From the NCBI GenBank assembly GCA_028279185.1, contig JANQSS010000004.1:96499-160498 (forward strand): a stretch of DNA of 64,000 bases, written 5' to 3'. How positions within the stretch are numbered: position 1 is the stretch's first letter; the number at the start of each line of letters is the position of its first letter. A program made the position numbers and the translations under genes. The DNA comes from Saprospiraceae bacterium. GTDB lineage: Bacteria; Bacteroidota; Bacteroidia; Chitinophagales; Saprospiraceae. Below the pieces are notes generated by a model, which made no database searches, was not told the origin of the DNA, and saw only the letters and a list, made by a program, of their open reading frames with translations. This document shows, piece by piece, positions 8,326-16,202 of the stretch.

Positions 8326-9300
8326 ATGGCTAAAAAGCAATATACGTACGACGTCTCTACTGATACATTTATGGAAATAACACCAAGCCCAAAACGTCGA
8401 ATAGCAAAGGCCATTGCCTATATGATCTCCGTCTTTGTGACGGCATTTTTATTTTACTTCGTGTTTAGTTTTTACTTACCTTCTCCAAGAGAAGCCTCAC
8501 TGATGGAGAAAATGGACCATCTGAAATCGGAATATGATATCATGAACGCTGAAGTGAATGATATGATAGCCGTGTTAGACAATATTAAGGATCGCGATTC
8601 GGAAGTCTATGAGTTATTGTTAGGTGCTCAGCCAATCGATAAACATATCTGGCATGGAGGTATCGGGGGGCACGATATTGAGGGTGAGGTAATCACTGAC
8701 GATGTCAGTTTAACGGCATTGACGAATTCCATTGAGGAAATGGAGCGTAAGCTTGTTTTACACTCTAAATACCTGGACGAAGTGGAACAGAGCGCAAAGG
8801 AAGATGACCTTCGAAAACAAAACATTCCATCCATACGTCCGGTACAAATGTCTAAGTCCGATACATATGTGCACATGTTGTCGGGGTTTGGCATGCGTAA
8901 GCACCCTGTACACAAGGTAAATCGAATGCACAAAGGAATTGATTTTCCAGCTCGACGCGGAACACCTGTGATAGCCACAGGAAATGGAACTGTTGTTTCC
9001 GTGAAAAGAAGGCGCACGGGTTATGGCAGGTCGATATTGATCGATCACGGATTCGGATATACATCGTTGTATGCGCACCTTGACAAGATCGAGGTTAAGA
9101 AGGGGCAAAAAATAAAGCGAGGCGAGCAAATTGGTACAATTGGGCGAACAGGTACCGCTACAGCACCACATGTACATTATGAAGTCAGGCGAAATGGTCA
9201 GGCAATAAATCCAATTCAGTATTGTATGGATGGACTGTCCCCGGAAGAATACAATACATTATTAGAAGCTGCTTGTCAGCACAACCATTCTTTTGACTAA
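8326..9300 (+). CDS. membrane-anchored M23 (LytM) peptidoglycan endopeptidase
   Basis: This 324-residue protein has one membrane helix at residues 28-50, a coiled-coil stretch around 57-92, and an M23 domain from about 178 to 298. The zinc ligands are present: His202 and Asp206 in HKGIDFPA, and His282/His284 in PHVHYE. It should therefore be an active glycyl/DD-endopeptidase acting on cross-links in the periplasm during growth or division. A TATATTCG element at 8233-8240 resembles a promoter, which suggests that it is transcribed alone. Confidence 0.9.
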   Translation: MAKKQYTYDVSTDTFMEITPSPKRRIAKAIAYMISVFVTAFLFYFVFSFYLPSPREASLMEKMDHLKSEYDIMNAEVNDMIAVLDNIKDRDSEVYELLLGAQPIDKHIWHGGIGGHDIEGEVITDDVSLTALTNSIEEMERKLVLHSKYLDEVEQSAKEDDLRKQNIPSIRPVQMSKSDTYVHMLSGFGMRKHPVHKVNRMHKGIDFPARRGTPVIATGNGTVVSVKRRRTGYGRSILIDHGFGYTSLYAHLDKIEVKKGQKIKRGEQIGTIGRTGTATAPHVHYEVRRNGQAINPIQYCMDGLSPEEYNTLLEAACQHNHSFD

Positions 9301-9447
9301 CTAACTGATTCGTATCTGGCGAAATACTTTTCATCTGAAAAAGAAGGTAGTCATTGCCATCTGCGTTGATGGATGTATAAATTGTTCATTTCGCTCAAGC
9401 CATTCACTTGGAAGTCAGTATCTTGGCTCCGGACATCAGAATTACTC

Positions 9448-9783
9448 ATGGTTGACGTATCGATTTTAACAAAACTGTATTATTCCATTGGTGAAGTAGC
9501 TGAGCTGTTTGACGTATCACCCAGTCTCATACGGTATTGGGAATCAGAATTCACGTATCTAAAGCCCCAAAAAAACAGTAAGGGCGATCGGCGGTTTACA
9601 AAACAAAACATCGACCAGCTCAACACAATCTATCACCTCGTAAAGGAAAAAGGATATACCCTTGATGGTGCGAAAAGGGAAATAAAGGAAAAGCGCAAAG
9701 CCATCAAACGCCAACAGGAGCTCATCGCCAGACTTAATAAATTAAAGAAAAATCTCAACGATCTGAAGTCCTCCTTGGATTAA
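9448..9783 (+). CDS. MerR family transcriptional regulator
   Basis: The 111-residue protein carries a MerR winged helix-turn-helix starting YYSIGEVAELFDVSPSLIRY. A short coiled coil with many lysines follows (GAKREIKEKRKAIKRQQELI), and there is no effector domain. I place the start at 9448 because homologues begin about ten residues before YYSIGEVAE and because a TATCTTGG promoter-like element lies at 9419-9426. An upstream in-frame ATG at 9373 would add 25 residues. Its stop lies 7 bases from the stop of the convergent ABC ATPase gene. Target genes are unknown. Confidence 0.85.
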   Translation: MVDVSILTKLYYSIGEVAELFDVSPSLIRYWESEFTYLKPQKNSKGDRRFTKQNIDQLNTIYHLVKEKGYTLDGAKREIKEKRKAIKRQQELIARLNKLKKNLNDLKSSLD

Positions 9784-9790
9784 AGGGTGC

Positions 9791-10411
9791 TTAAGATGCC
9801 AGCCAAATGGCTGTATCACACAATTTTGCGTCTCGTTCTTCATTTGTAGCAATGCATGCCAGTTTCGATTTCTTAACTTGATCAAATGTATTAGCGAACC
9901 ACTGATAATTATTCTCATCCAGATTTGTACCTGGTTCATCTAATAATAATAAAATGTCGTTGTTGTACATCGCCAAAGCAAGTTTGATTTTTTGTCGCTG
10001 ACCAGATGATAATACATGAATTGATTTATCCGCGTGTTCATCCATATTTATTTCGCCCAGCAACTCGTCCGTCGATAATGTCATCGATTTAAATTTTCCA
10101 TGAAAACTGATAGCTTCTCGCACGGTGTGGTGATCGGGAATATTCATGTAAGGGGCGGAGAAAGATAATATTTTTGGGACGCTATGTACTGAAATTGGCT
10201 GCGAATCAAATTGGTAAAGTCGCTTTCCTGTGGATGGGGATTCCATAGAACTCAGGATACGCAATAAAGTGGACTTACCAGATCCATTGAACCCGCGAAT
10301 AGCATATGATTTTCCTTGAAGGAATGAAACGGATAGGTCTTCAAATATCCATTGGTATCCGTATCGTTTTGAAATACCTTGGAGCGTTATTGAAAAAATA
10401 GACGTGGACAA
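9791..10411 (-). CDS. ABC transporter ATP-binding protein, small type
   Basis: The 206-residue ATPase has Walker A GFNGSGKST near residue 40, the signature LSSGQRQK near 135 and Walker B ILLLLDEPG. It is at the short end for this superfamily and resembles single-domain exporter ATPases of the CcmA type. No permease gene is adjacent. It is the last gene after lpxD and lpxC-fabZ, 9 bases from the latter, so it is probably co-transcribed with lipid A genes. Its transported substrate cannot be deduced. Confidence 0.82.
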   Translation of the reverse strand: MSTSIFSITLQGISKRYGYQWIFEDLSVSFLQGKSYAIRGFNGSGKSTLLRILSSMESPSTGKRLYQFDSQPISVHSVPKILSFSAPYMNIPDHHTVREAISFHGKFKSMTLSTDELLGEINMDEHADKSIHVLSSGQRQKIKLALAMYNNDILLLLDEPGTNLDENNYQWFANTFDQVKKSKLACIATNEERDAKLCDTAIWLAS

Positions 10412-10420
10412 AATATTTGA

Positions 10421-11815
10421 TTAATCAACAACCCGTCGGACAATCTGTGCGATTAATTCGCCTTCAGAAGCAATCCGATTTCCAACATAAGCTGTACCGT
10501 ACATATGACAAATCCCACGACGAATGGGTGACAACAATTCCATTTTTAATATTAATGTGTCTCCAGGAACTACTTTCCATTTAAATTTCGCATGTTCAAT
10601 TTTGAGAAAATATGTATCCCAGTTTTCGGGGTCGGGCACTGTGCTTAGTGCCAATATACCTCCTGTCTGCGCCAACGCTTCGATTTGAAGAACACCCGGA
10701 AAGACGGGATTGCCAGGAAAATGTCCTTGAAAAAAGAATTCATTTAGTGTAACGTTTTTTACTCCGACAACGTGACTTTCAGAAAGCTCTATGACCTTAT
10801 CGACTAATAAAAATGGAAATCGATGAGGAAGCATGGCCATAATGCCATTCGTATCCTTCAGTGCGGGTGCGTCCGGATCATATTTTGGTTTACCACGAAG
10901 CCGCTGTTGTTCTTTTAAAATTTTCTTCAGTTTCGAAGCGAATCGAACATTTGATGTATGACCAGGTTTTGTTGCGACGATACGTCCTTTAATTGGACGA
11001 CCGACTAATGCAAGATCTCCCACAACATCCAATAATTTATGTCGAGCTGGTTCATTTTTAAATCGTAGGTCCGTGGTATTTAAAACACCTTCTTCGACAA
11101 TGTCAATGTTTGGTTTGTCCAGTTTATTGGCAAGCTTTTTTAATTCATCATGTTCCATTACGCGATCGACAATGACAACGGCATTATCCAAATCACCTCC
11201 TTTAATTAAATTTTGATCGAGTAACATTTCCAATTCATGTAAGAACACAAATGTCCGACTTGGGGCTATTTTACTTTCATAATCCTTAAGTGAATAAAGG
11301 TGAGCATATTGCTGTCCGAGTACCGGTGAATTAAAGTCGATCATAACTGTCGCTTCGAAATGATCAGCAGGTAATGCCAGATATTCGGAACCTGTTTCCT
11401 CATCTTTGAATTCCACTGGCTCTTCAATGACTAAATATTCGCGTTCTGCATCTTGTTCGACGAGTCCTACTTCTTGAATCTTTTGTGCAAACAATTGAGC
11501 ACTTCCATCCATAATTGGCATTTCAGGGCCATCTACCTCAAGAATAGCGTTGTCGACTTCCATTCCACGAAGAGCAGATAGTACGTGTTCAATTGTGCTT
11601 ATGGACACATCCCCTTGCTCAATTTTAGTTCCACGATTTGTTGACACCACTTTATTCACATCAGCGAGGACGATGGGTTTGTTTTCTTTGTCTACTCGCA
11701 CAAAACGATAGCCCGTATTTATATCTGCAGGCTTTATACTGAGATTGACTTCTTTTCCTGTATGCAGGCCAACACCTGCTATAGCAATTGATTTATGAAG
11801 TGTGGTTTGGTTCAT
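10421..11815 (-). CDS. lpxC/fabZ: bifunctional UDP-3-O-acyl-GlcNAc deacetylase / 3-hydroxyacyl-ACP dehydratase (LpxC-FabZ)
   Basis: The 464-residue protein fuses two enzymes. The LpxC half (about 1-300) has TIEHVLSALRG with a zinc ligand and PARHKLLDVVGD with the second His and the catalytic Asp region. The FabZ half (about 320-464) has MLPHRFPFLLVDKV and GHFPGNPVFPGVLQIEA with the hot-dog catalytic residues. LpxC performs the committed deacetylation of lipid A synthesis, while FabZ dehydrates 3-hydroxyacyl-ACP, so the fusion couples lipid A and fatty acid supply in the cytoplasm. This fusion is a hallmark of Bacteroidota and relatives. It lies 49 bases downstream of lpxD. Confidence 0.97.
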   Translation of the reverse strand: MNQTTLHKSIAIAGVGLHTGKEVNLSIKPADINTGYRFVRVDKENKPIVLADVNKVVSTNRGTKIEQGDVSISTIEHVLSALRGMEVDNAILEVDGPEMPIMDGSAQLFAQKIQEVGLVEQDAEREYLVIEEPVEFKDEETGSEYLALPADHFEATVMIDFNSPVLGQQYAHLYSLKDYESKIAPSRTFVFLHELEMLLDQNLIKGGDLDNAVVIVDRVMEHDELKKLANKLDKPNIDIVEEGVLNTTDLRFKNEPARHKLLDVVGDLALVGRPIKGRIVATKPGHTSNVRFASKLKKILKEQQRLRGKPKYDPDAPALKDTNGIMAMLPHRFPFLLVDKVIELSESHVVGVKNVTLNEFFFQGHFPGNPVFPGVLQIEALAQTGGILALSTVPDPENWDTYFLKIEHAKFKWKVVPGDTLILKMELLSPIRRGICHMYGTAYVGNRIASEGELIAQIVRRVVD

Positions 11816-11864
11816 TAAATGAAATTTTTCTGGCAGAACTGCTCGAAGGCAATAATGGCAATAC

Positions 11865-12917
11865 TTAATCTTTGACCTTTTCTTCCAGTTGCGAGATTCG
11901 ATCCAAAAGTTGAGTCAAGATATTGTCCATATCAGGCAAGCGTTTAAAGTGAGCGTAAGCCTTCAAGTACGATTTGTATTCAATCGCCGGGTAGCCGAAT
12001 AGTTTTGAGTTTTCTTTGGTTATTTTTTTCGATAGACCACTTTTTGCCTGTATCATCGTTCCATCCGCAATTGAAATATGTCCGGCAATTCCAACCTGAC
12101 CGCCAATAATGCAATTTTTACCAATTTTTGTACTTCCTGCAATACCCGTTTGTGCTGCTATAGCCGTTGATGCTCCGACCACAACGTTATGCGCTATATG
12201 AACAAGATTGTCTATGATGACGCCATCTTCAATTATGGTTTCGCCCATTACGGCTCGATCAATTACCGAACTTGCACCAATCTCTACTTTGTTCCCAATT
12301 CTGGCAATACCGACTTGAGGGATCTTTTCATAACCATGCTCTCCTTTACTATACCCGAACCCATCGCTTCCCACGACGGCATTGGGATAAAAAACACAGT
12401 CGTCACCGATTATTGTGTCATGCATGATGCGAACACCGGGGTGAAATTTGCAGCGTGCACCGATTTTCACATTATGACCTATGAAAACTTGTCCTTTGAG
12501 TTCGCATCCTGCACCTATGATCGCACTATGTCCAACCATGCACATTGGGCCAATGACAACATCGTCCGCAACTTGAGCACTCGGATGAATGTTTTCCGAA
12601 ACAGGTCCATCTGTGACCTGATGGCCATTTTGACCCTGCGATTCATACCATTTTAACAATTGTCCTACGGATGCATATACATTGTCAACGCGAATTAGGG
12701 CTGCTTCAACCGGTTGGGTAGGATTAAAATTTTTGTCGACAAGAACGGCGCTGGCCATGGTTTTATACACATAATGTTCATACCTGGGATTGGCTAAAAA
12801 GGTCAACATACCTGGCTGGCCCTCCTCAATTTTGGAAGGACCAGAAATGGAAATCGACGGGTCTCCTTCCACCTCAGCATTCAACATTTTAGCAATTTCG
12901 CCAACGGTAATATTCAT
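11865..12917 (-). CDS. lpxD: UDP-3-O-acyl-glucosamine N-acyltransferase (LpxD)
   Basis: The 350-residue acyltransferase has an N-terminal uridine-binding domain (ITVGEIAKMLNAEVEGD) and a long left-handed beta-helix of hexapeptide repeats from about residue 100 to 300. The catalytic histidine lies in NLVHIAHNVVVG. A C-terminal helix ends in a short coiled coil (LTQLLDRISQLEEKV). It adds the second hydroxyacyl chain to the lipid A precursor in the cytoplasm. I use the ATG at 12917, which fits the family N-terminus; an in-frame ATG at 12956 would add 13 atypical residues. It is the first gene of the lpxD, lpxC-fabZ, ABC ATPase operon. Confidence 0.95.
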   Translation of the reverse strand: MNITVGEIAKMLNAEVEGDPSISISGPSKIEEGQPGMLTFLANPRYEHYVYKTMASAVLVDKNFNPTQPVEAALIRVDNVYASVGQLLKWYESQGQNGHQVTDGPVSENIHPSAQVADDVVIGPMCMVGHSAIIGAGCELKGQVFIGHNVKIGARCKFHPGVRIMHDTIIGDDCVFYPNAVVGSDGFGYSKGEHGYEKIPQVGIARIGNKVEIGASSVIDRAVMGETIIEDGVIIDNLVHIAHNVVVGASTAIAAQTGIAGSTKIGKNCIIGGQVGIAGHISIADGTMIQAKSGLSKKITKENSKLFGYPAIEYKSYLKAYAHFKRLPDMDNILTQLLDRISQLEEKVKD

Positions 12918-13065
12918 GAACAGGCTATCTTGTTTCGATTTTGAACAATCGTGCAAAGGTAATGTATTCTATGGGATATACCCATTAAAAATACAAAACA
13001 CATGTAATTATTGTTATATGTGAAAATAATTGATTTTCAAATTTTAACATCATAGATTAAGCTTA

Positions 13066-13659
13066 ATGTTATTTTTATTATTCGATACTTCATCAAACGG
13101 CAAGCCCGCTGACTACAAAGCATCTGTAAGAGACACCGCAAACTGGCCCCGTATGACTCATCTCGCCTGGAATTTAATGAACGATAAAGGGCAAATTATC
13201 AAGTCGGCGAATGATTTGATCAAACCAAAGGGATACGAGCTTAATGAGGGGATGGCCGAGCGACACCGGTTAACAAAAAGTGCTATTACCAAAGAAGGTA
13301 AGGACTTAAAAGTCTGTGTGGAGGCATTTATGCAGATTGTTCCAGAAGCGGACATGGTTTTTGCACATAACCTAGCTCTTAACCAAGGTATAGTGGGTGC
13401 TGAGTCCGATAGGAGTGGTGTCATTGACAGGTTATCATCAGCAGATGCATATTGCCTCATGCAGGAAACCACTTATTACTGTGCATTGCCAGGAAGACGA
13501 GGTAAGTACAAATGGCCTTCATTACCCGAGTTGCATCAGCGGATCTTCGGAAAGTCTTATCAGAATGCGGGTCATGCTGAAGCGGATTTGAATGCTTTAG
13601 GCAGGTGCTTTATCGTCTTGTATAAAACGAAAGTTCTCGAGGATATTTTTGATGACTGA
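13066..13659 (+). CDS. DEDDh exonuclease-fold protein with degenerate active site
   Basis: The 197-residue protein resembles the Bacteroidota 3'-5' exonucleases related to the DNA polymerase III epsilon fold. The family opening FDTETTG reads FDTSSNG here, so the acidic residue at position 9 is Ser. The middle motif HNxxFD reads HNLALN, so the Asp is Asn106. The final H-x-A-x-A-D motif reads GHAEAD, with the His displaced by one (Gly169/His170) before Asp174. The fold landmarks NWPRMTHLAWNL, GRRGKYKWPSLPELH and the C-terminal helix remain. At least two metal ligands are missing, so nuclease activity is unlikely. The reading frame is intact, which argues for a retained non-catalytic role rather than a pseudogene. 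Confidence 0.7.
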   Translation: MLFLLFDTSSNGKPADYKASVRDTANWPRMTHLAWNLMNDKGQIIKSANDLIKPKGYELNEGMAERHRLTKSAITKEGKDLKVCVEAFMQIVPEADMVFAHNLALNQGIVGAESDRSGVIDRLSSADAYCLMQETTYYCALPGRRGKYKWPSLPELHQRIFGKSYQNAGHAEADLNALGRCFIVLYKTKVLEDIFDD

Positions 13660-13805
13660 TGGAGTTTTTTAACCGGTATTTGTCCCTGGAGCATATGTCA
13701 GCAAAAATTGGCAGGAAAGCAGGCATTGAATACGACTGGTGGGCCGACAAGACTTATTTAGCCGTTGGGTTTATTAAATCCCTTCAACCGTATAATTCCA
13801 GATAG
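13659..13805 (+). CDS. small ORF (48 residues) coupled to the degenerate exonuclease gene
   Basis: The ATG overlaps the upstream TGA by one base (TGATG), the usual form for translational coupling. The product begins MEFFNRYLSLEHMSAKIG and contains a Trp-Trp pair (YDWWADK), with no signal peptide or membrane helix. I do not recognise a family. It could be a small partner of the preceding protein or chance. Confidence 0.35.
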   Translation: MEFFNRYLSLEHMSAKIGRKAGIEYDWWADKTYLAVGFIKSLQPYNSR

Positions 13806-13931
13806 GAAAGCTCAATTTTTCAGATCGACACGCATTTGTTGATGGAATGCATTGTCGTAATTAATTCGTACTCTGTATGTTGTCAAATGAATTGAATGAC
13901 ATGGGTACTGCAAAAAACAGCTGAATTTTAG

Positions 13932-13939
13932 TATCTTTG
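13932..13939 (+). promoter_or_regulatory. -7 promoter element (TATCTTTG)
   Basis: This is a perfect TAnnTTTG match 35 bases before the glycogen-synthase-like ATG. No clear -33 TTG is seen at the ideal distance. Confidence 0.5.
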
Positions 13940-13974
13940 CGGTCCTTTTTCAATAACCAAAAGTGAATTGACAT

Positions 13975-14781
13975 ATGGCGAAGACGAGGGTCTTATTTGT
14001 AACGCAAGAGATGAAGCCATACACCACACTCAGCGAGATTTCAGATATAGTCCGGCGACTGCCCCAATACGCACAGGACAAAGGCATGGAAATTCGCATT
14101 CTAATGCCAAGGTATGGGACAATTAACGAGAGACGACATCGTTTACATGAGGTTGTTAGACTTTCAGGCATGAATATTATCGTCGACGACGAAGACTTTC
14201 CATTAATAATTAAAGTTGCCTCGCTACCTGGAGCACGTATGCAGGTTTACTTCCTCGACAATGAGGAATTTTTCAAACGTAAATACATTTTTACGGACAA
14301 TAAAGGCAAGCCTTTTAAAGACAATGCGGATAGAATGGTATTTTTCTGTAAAGGTGTTGTCGAAACAGTTAAAAAATTTGGTTGGCCACCAGACGTAATT
14401 CACTGTCACGGGTGGATGACTAGTCTCATACCATTATACCTCAAACAGGCTTATGCAAATGAGCCTTTGTTCAAAAACTCTAAGATTATCTATTCCGTGT
14501 ATAACAATTCGATGGATGACACACTTGGAGCGCACTTTTTAGAGAAAGCCCAAATCAATAATCTGTCGGAGTCTGACCTGGAGGCATTTACAAATGGATC
14601 AGGGTTGACACTTAATGCAGGAGGCATCGTACATGCGGACGCAGTCGTTCAGGGAAGTGAGGATATAGAAGACCTCGATAAGATAGTTGAGAACAAACCA
14701 CTACTAGGCTATCAGACAGAAGAAGAATTGTTACCTGCTTACATCGATTTTTACAAAGCACTGGCTGAGGTCGAAGAGTAA
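13975..14781 (+). CDS. glycogen/starch synthase N-terminal (GT5) domain protein
   Basis: The 268-residue protein corresponds to the N-terminal Rossmann half of GT5 glycogen synthases. It has RVLFVTQEMKPYTTLSEISD at the start, DVIHCHGWMTSLIPLYLK near residue 140 and HADAVVQGS near 225. The C-terminal GT1 half, which holds most ADP-glucose contacts, is absent; full enzymes are around 480 residues. The usual KxGGL glucan motif near the N-terminus is replaced by KPYTTLSE. Similar short proteins upstream of a DUF4270 gene are common in Bacteroidota. Autonomous glucan synthesis is doubtful, so a regulatory or other role is possible. Confidence 0.8.
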   Translation: MAKTRVLFVTQEMKPYTTLSEISDIVRRLPQYAQDKGMEIRILMPRYGTINERRHRLHEVVRLSGMNIIVDDEDFPLIIKVASLPGARMQVYFLDNEEFFKRKYIFTDNKGKPFKDNADRMVFFCKGVVETVKKFGWPPDVIHCHGWMTSLIPLYLKQAYANEPLFKNSKIIYSVYNNSMDDTLGAHFLEKAQINNLSESDLEAFTNGSGLTLNAGGIVHADAVVQGSEDIEDLDKIVENKPLLGYQTEEELLPAYIDFYKALAEVEE

Positions 14782-14813
14782 GATTTTCGGACTGCAGTAT
14801 TCAACGCTCGTAC

Positions 14814-16193
14814 ATGACAAAAAAAGCTGAGTTATTTTATTCATGTTGCGTGATTGCGCTCATCGCACTGGTTATAGGAGCATGCAATGACCCGACCACT
14901 ATTGGCGCTGGAATTGTGGACAATGACGCTTTGCCCATAAAGGTAGCTGAATATGAAGCCTCATTTACACAAGTTCCGGAAGAACCCGTATTGACATATG
15001 CTGATGGATCATTAAATCTTATAAACCAGGCACAATGCGGGGCACTCCATGATGCCACTTTTGGCATTACACGTGCTGGTTTTTATATGCAATTCATTCC
15101 AGCGGAAATAGATTTCCGGCCTGGTGATGAGGCAGTGATCGACAGCGTAAAACTCGTACTTTACTTGGACCAAGCATCATCATATGGCCCAGTGGAGGAA
15201 GTTTCCATAGCCATTGGTCGAATCACAGAATTCATTGATGGAACTCAAGAATACTTTTCCGATGCCACTTTTGCTGTTGGCCAGATTTTATTATCAGAGC
15301 ATGCATTCACCCCTGATTACGAACGTGTTGATTCTATTAATGAGCAAGGACCAACAGCTAGTATTCCATTACCTGTTTCGATAGCTGAAGAGGTTTTTCA
15401 ATACGATACAACCACAGTGGATTCTGCCCTATTATTCGCAGAAAAATTTGGTGGATTTTACATTTTTCCGGTTGGTGAGTACAATCATTTAATGGGGATT
15501 AGGCCTTACATTTCAGTTGCACAGACATCTTCATCCGCTATACGCATACACTATCGAACAAATGAAATGGATACGGTGCCTAAAATATTCAGAGCTGCCG
15601 CCTTCATAGGAGACCGCAGGACACCTGTTGTACAACGATATCAGTACGATTACACGGATACCAAGGTTCAAGATGCACTGGATCAAGTGTCTTCAGATTT
15701 GTTTTATATTCAAGGAAATGGCGGTGTCAGCGTAGATATGAAATTCGACAATGTCAGCGCGCTTGGTGATGTACTGGTGAATAAAGCTGAGTTGTCCATT
15801 CCACTGTCTAATGATAATGTGGATTACGCGAACTTTAACGAAATGCGCACATTACTGATGACACGCAAGGCCTTAAATGGAAGTCAGGTTTTCGTTGACG
15901 AATTTTTGGAGTCTGGTGCTTTTGGATTCACACCAATTGGTCGTTTGGACACGATTGAGAATCAACCTTATTACGTCTTTAATATCCCAATCGTAACACA
16001 ACAATTGGTTGATGGGACTGTTTTTGATGACGCTATTCGCCTTCAGGGAACATTTGTTCCAACCAATGAGGCACGAAGAAATAACTTTGGACCGTTAAAT
16101 ATGTCAGAATCTAGCGCAAGAAGTGCTATTTTTGGTCAACAGATCCCTTCAGGAGCGATTCGCTTGAAGATTAGTTACACTGAAAATCAATAG
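14814..16193 (+). CDS. DUF4270 family lipoprotein
   Basis: The 459-residue protein has a lipoprotein signal (hydrophobic stretch CCVIALIALVIGAC) with the lipidated Cys near residue 24, followed by NDPTTIGAGIVDND, the standard opening of DUF4270. The remainder is beta-rich, with SVKLVLYLDQ-like strands and a closing GAIRLKISY. The family is widespread in Bacteroidota and its function is unknown. The protein should be surface- or periplasm-attached. It sits 33 bases after the GT5-domain gene and 9 bases before glmS, so these are likely co-transcribed. Confidence 0.88.
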   Translation: MTKKAELFYSCCVIALIALVIGACNDPTTIGAGIVDNDALPIKVAEYEASFTQVPEEPVLTYADGSLNLINQAQCGALHDATFGITRAGFYMQFIPAEIDFRPGDEAVIDSVKLVLYLDQASSYGPVEEVSIAIGRITEFIDGTQEYFSDATFAVGQILLSEHAFTPDYERVDSINEQGPTASIPLPVSIAEEVFQYDTTTVDSALLFAEKFGGFYIFPVGEYNHLMGIRPYISVAQTSSSAIRIHYRTNEMDTVPKIFRAAAFIGDRRTPVVQRYQYDYTDTKVQDALDQVSSDLFYIQGNGGVSVDMKFDNVSALGDVLVNKAELSIPLSNDNVDYANFNEMRTLLMTRKALNGSQVFVDEFLESGAFGFTPIGRLDTIENQPYYVFNIPIVTQQLVDGTVFDDAIRLQGTFVPTNEARRNNFGPLNMSESSARSAIFGQQIPSGAIRLKISYTENQ

Positions 16194-16202
16194 TCAAATA
16201 AC

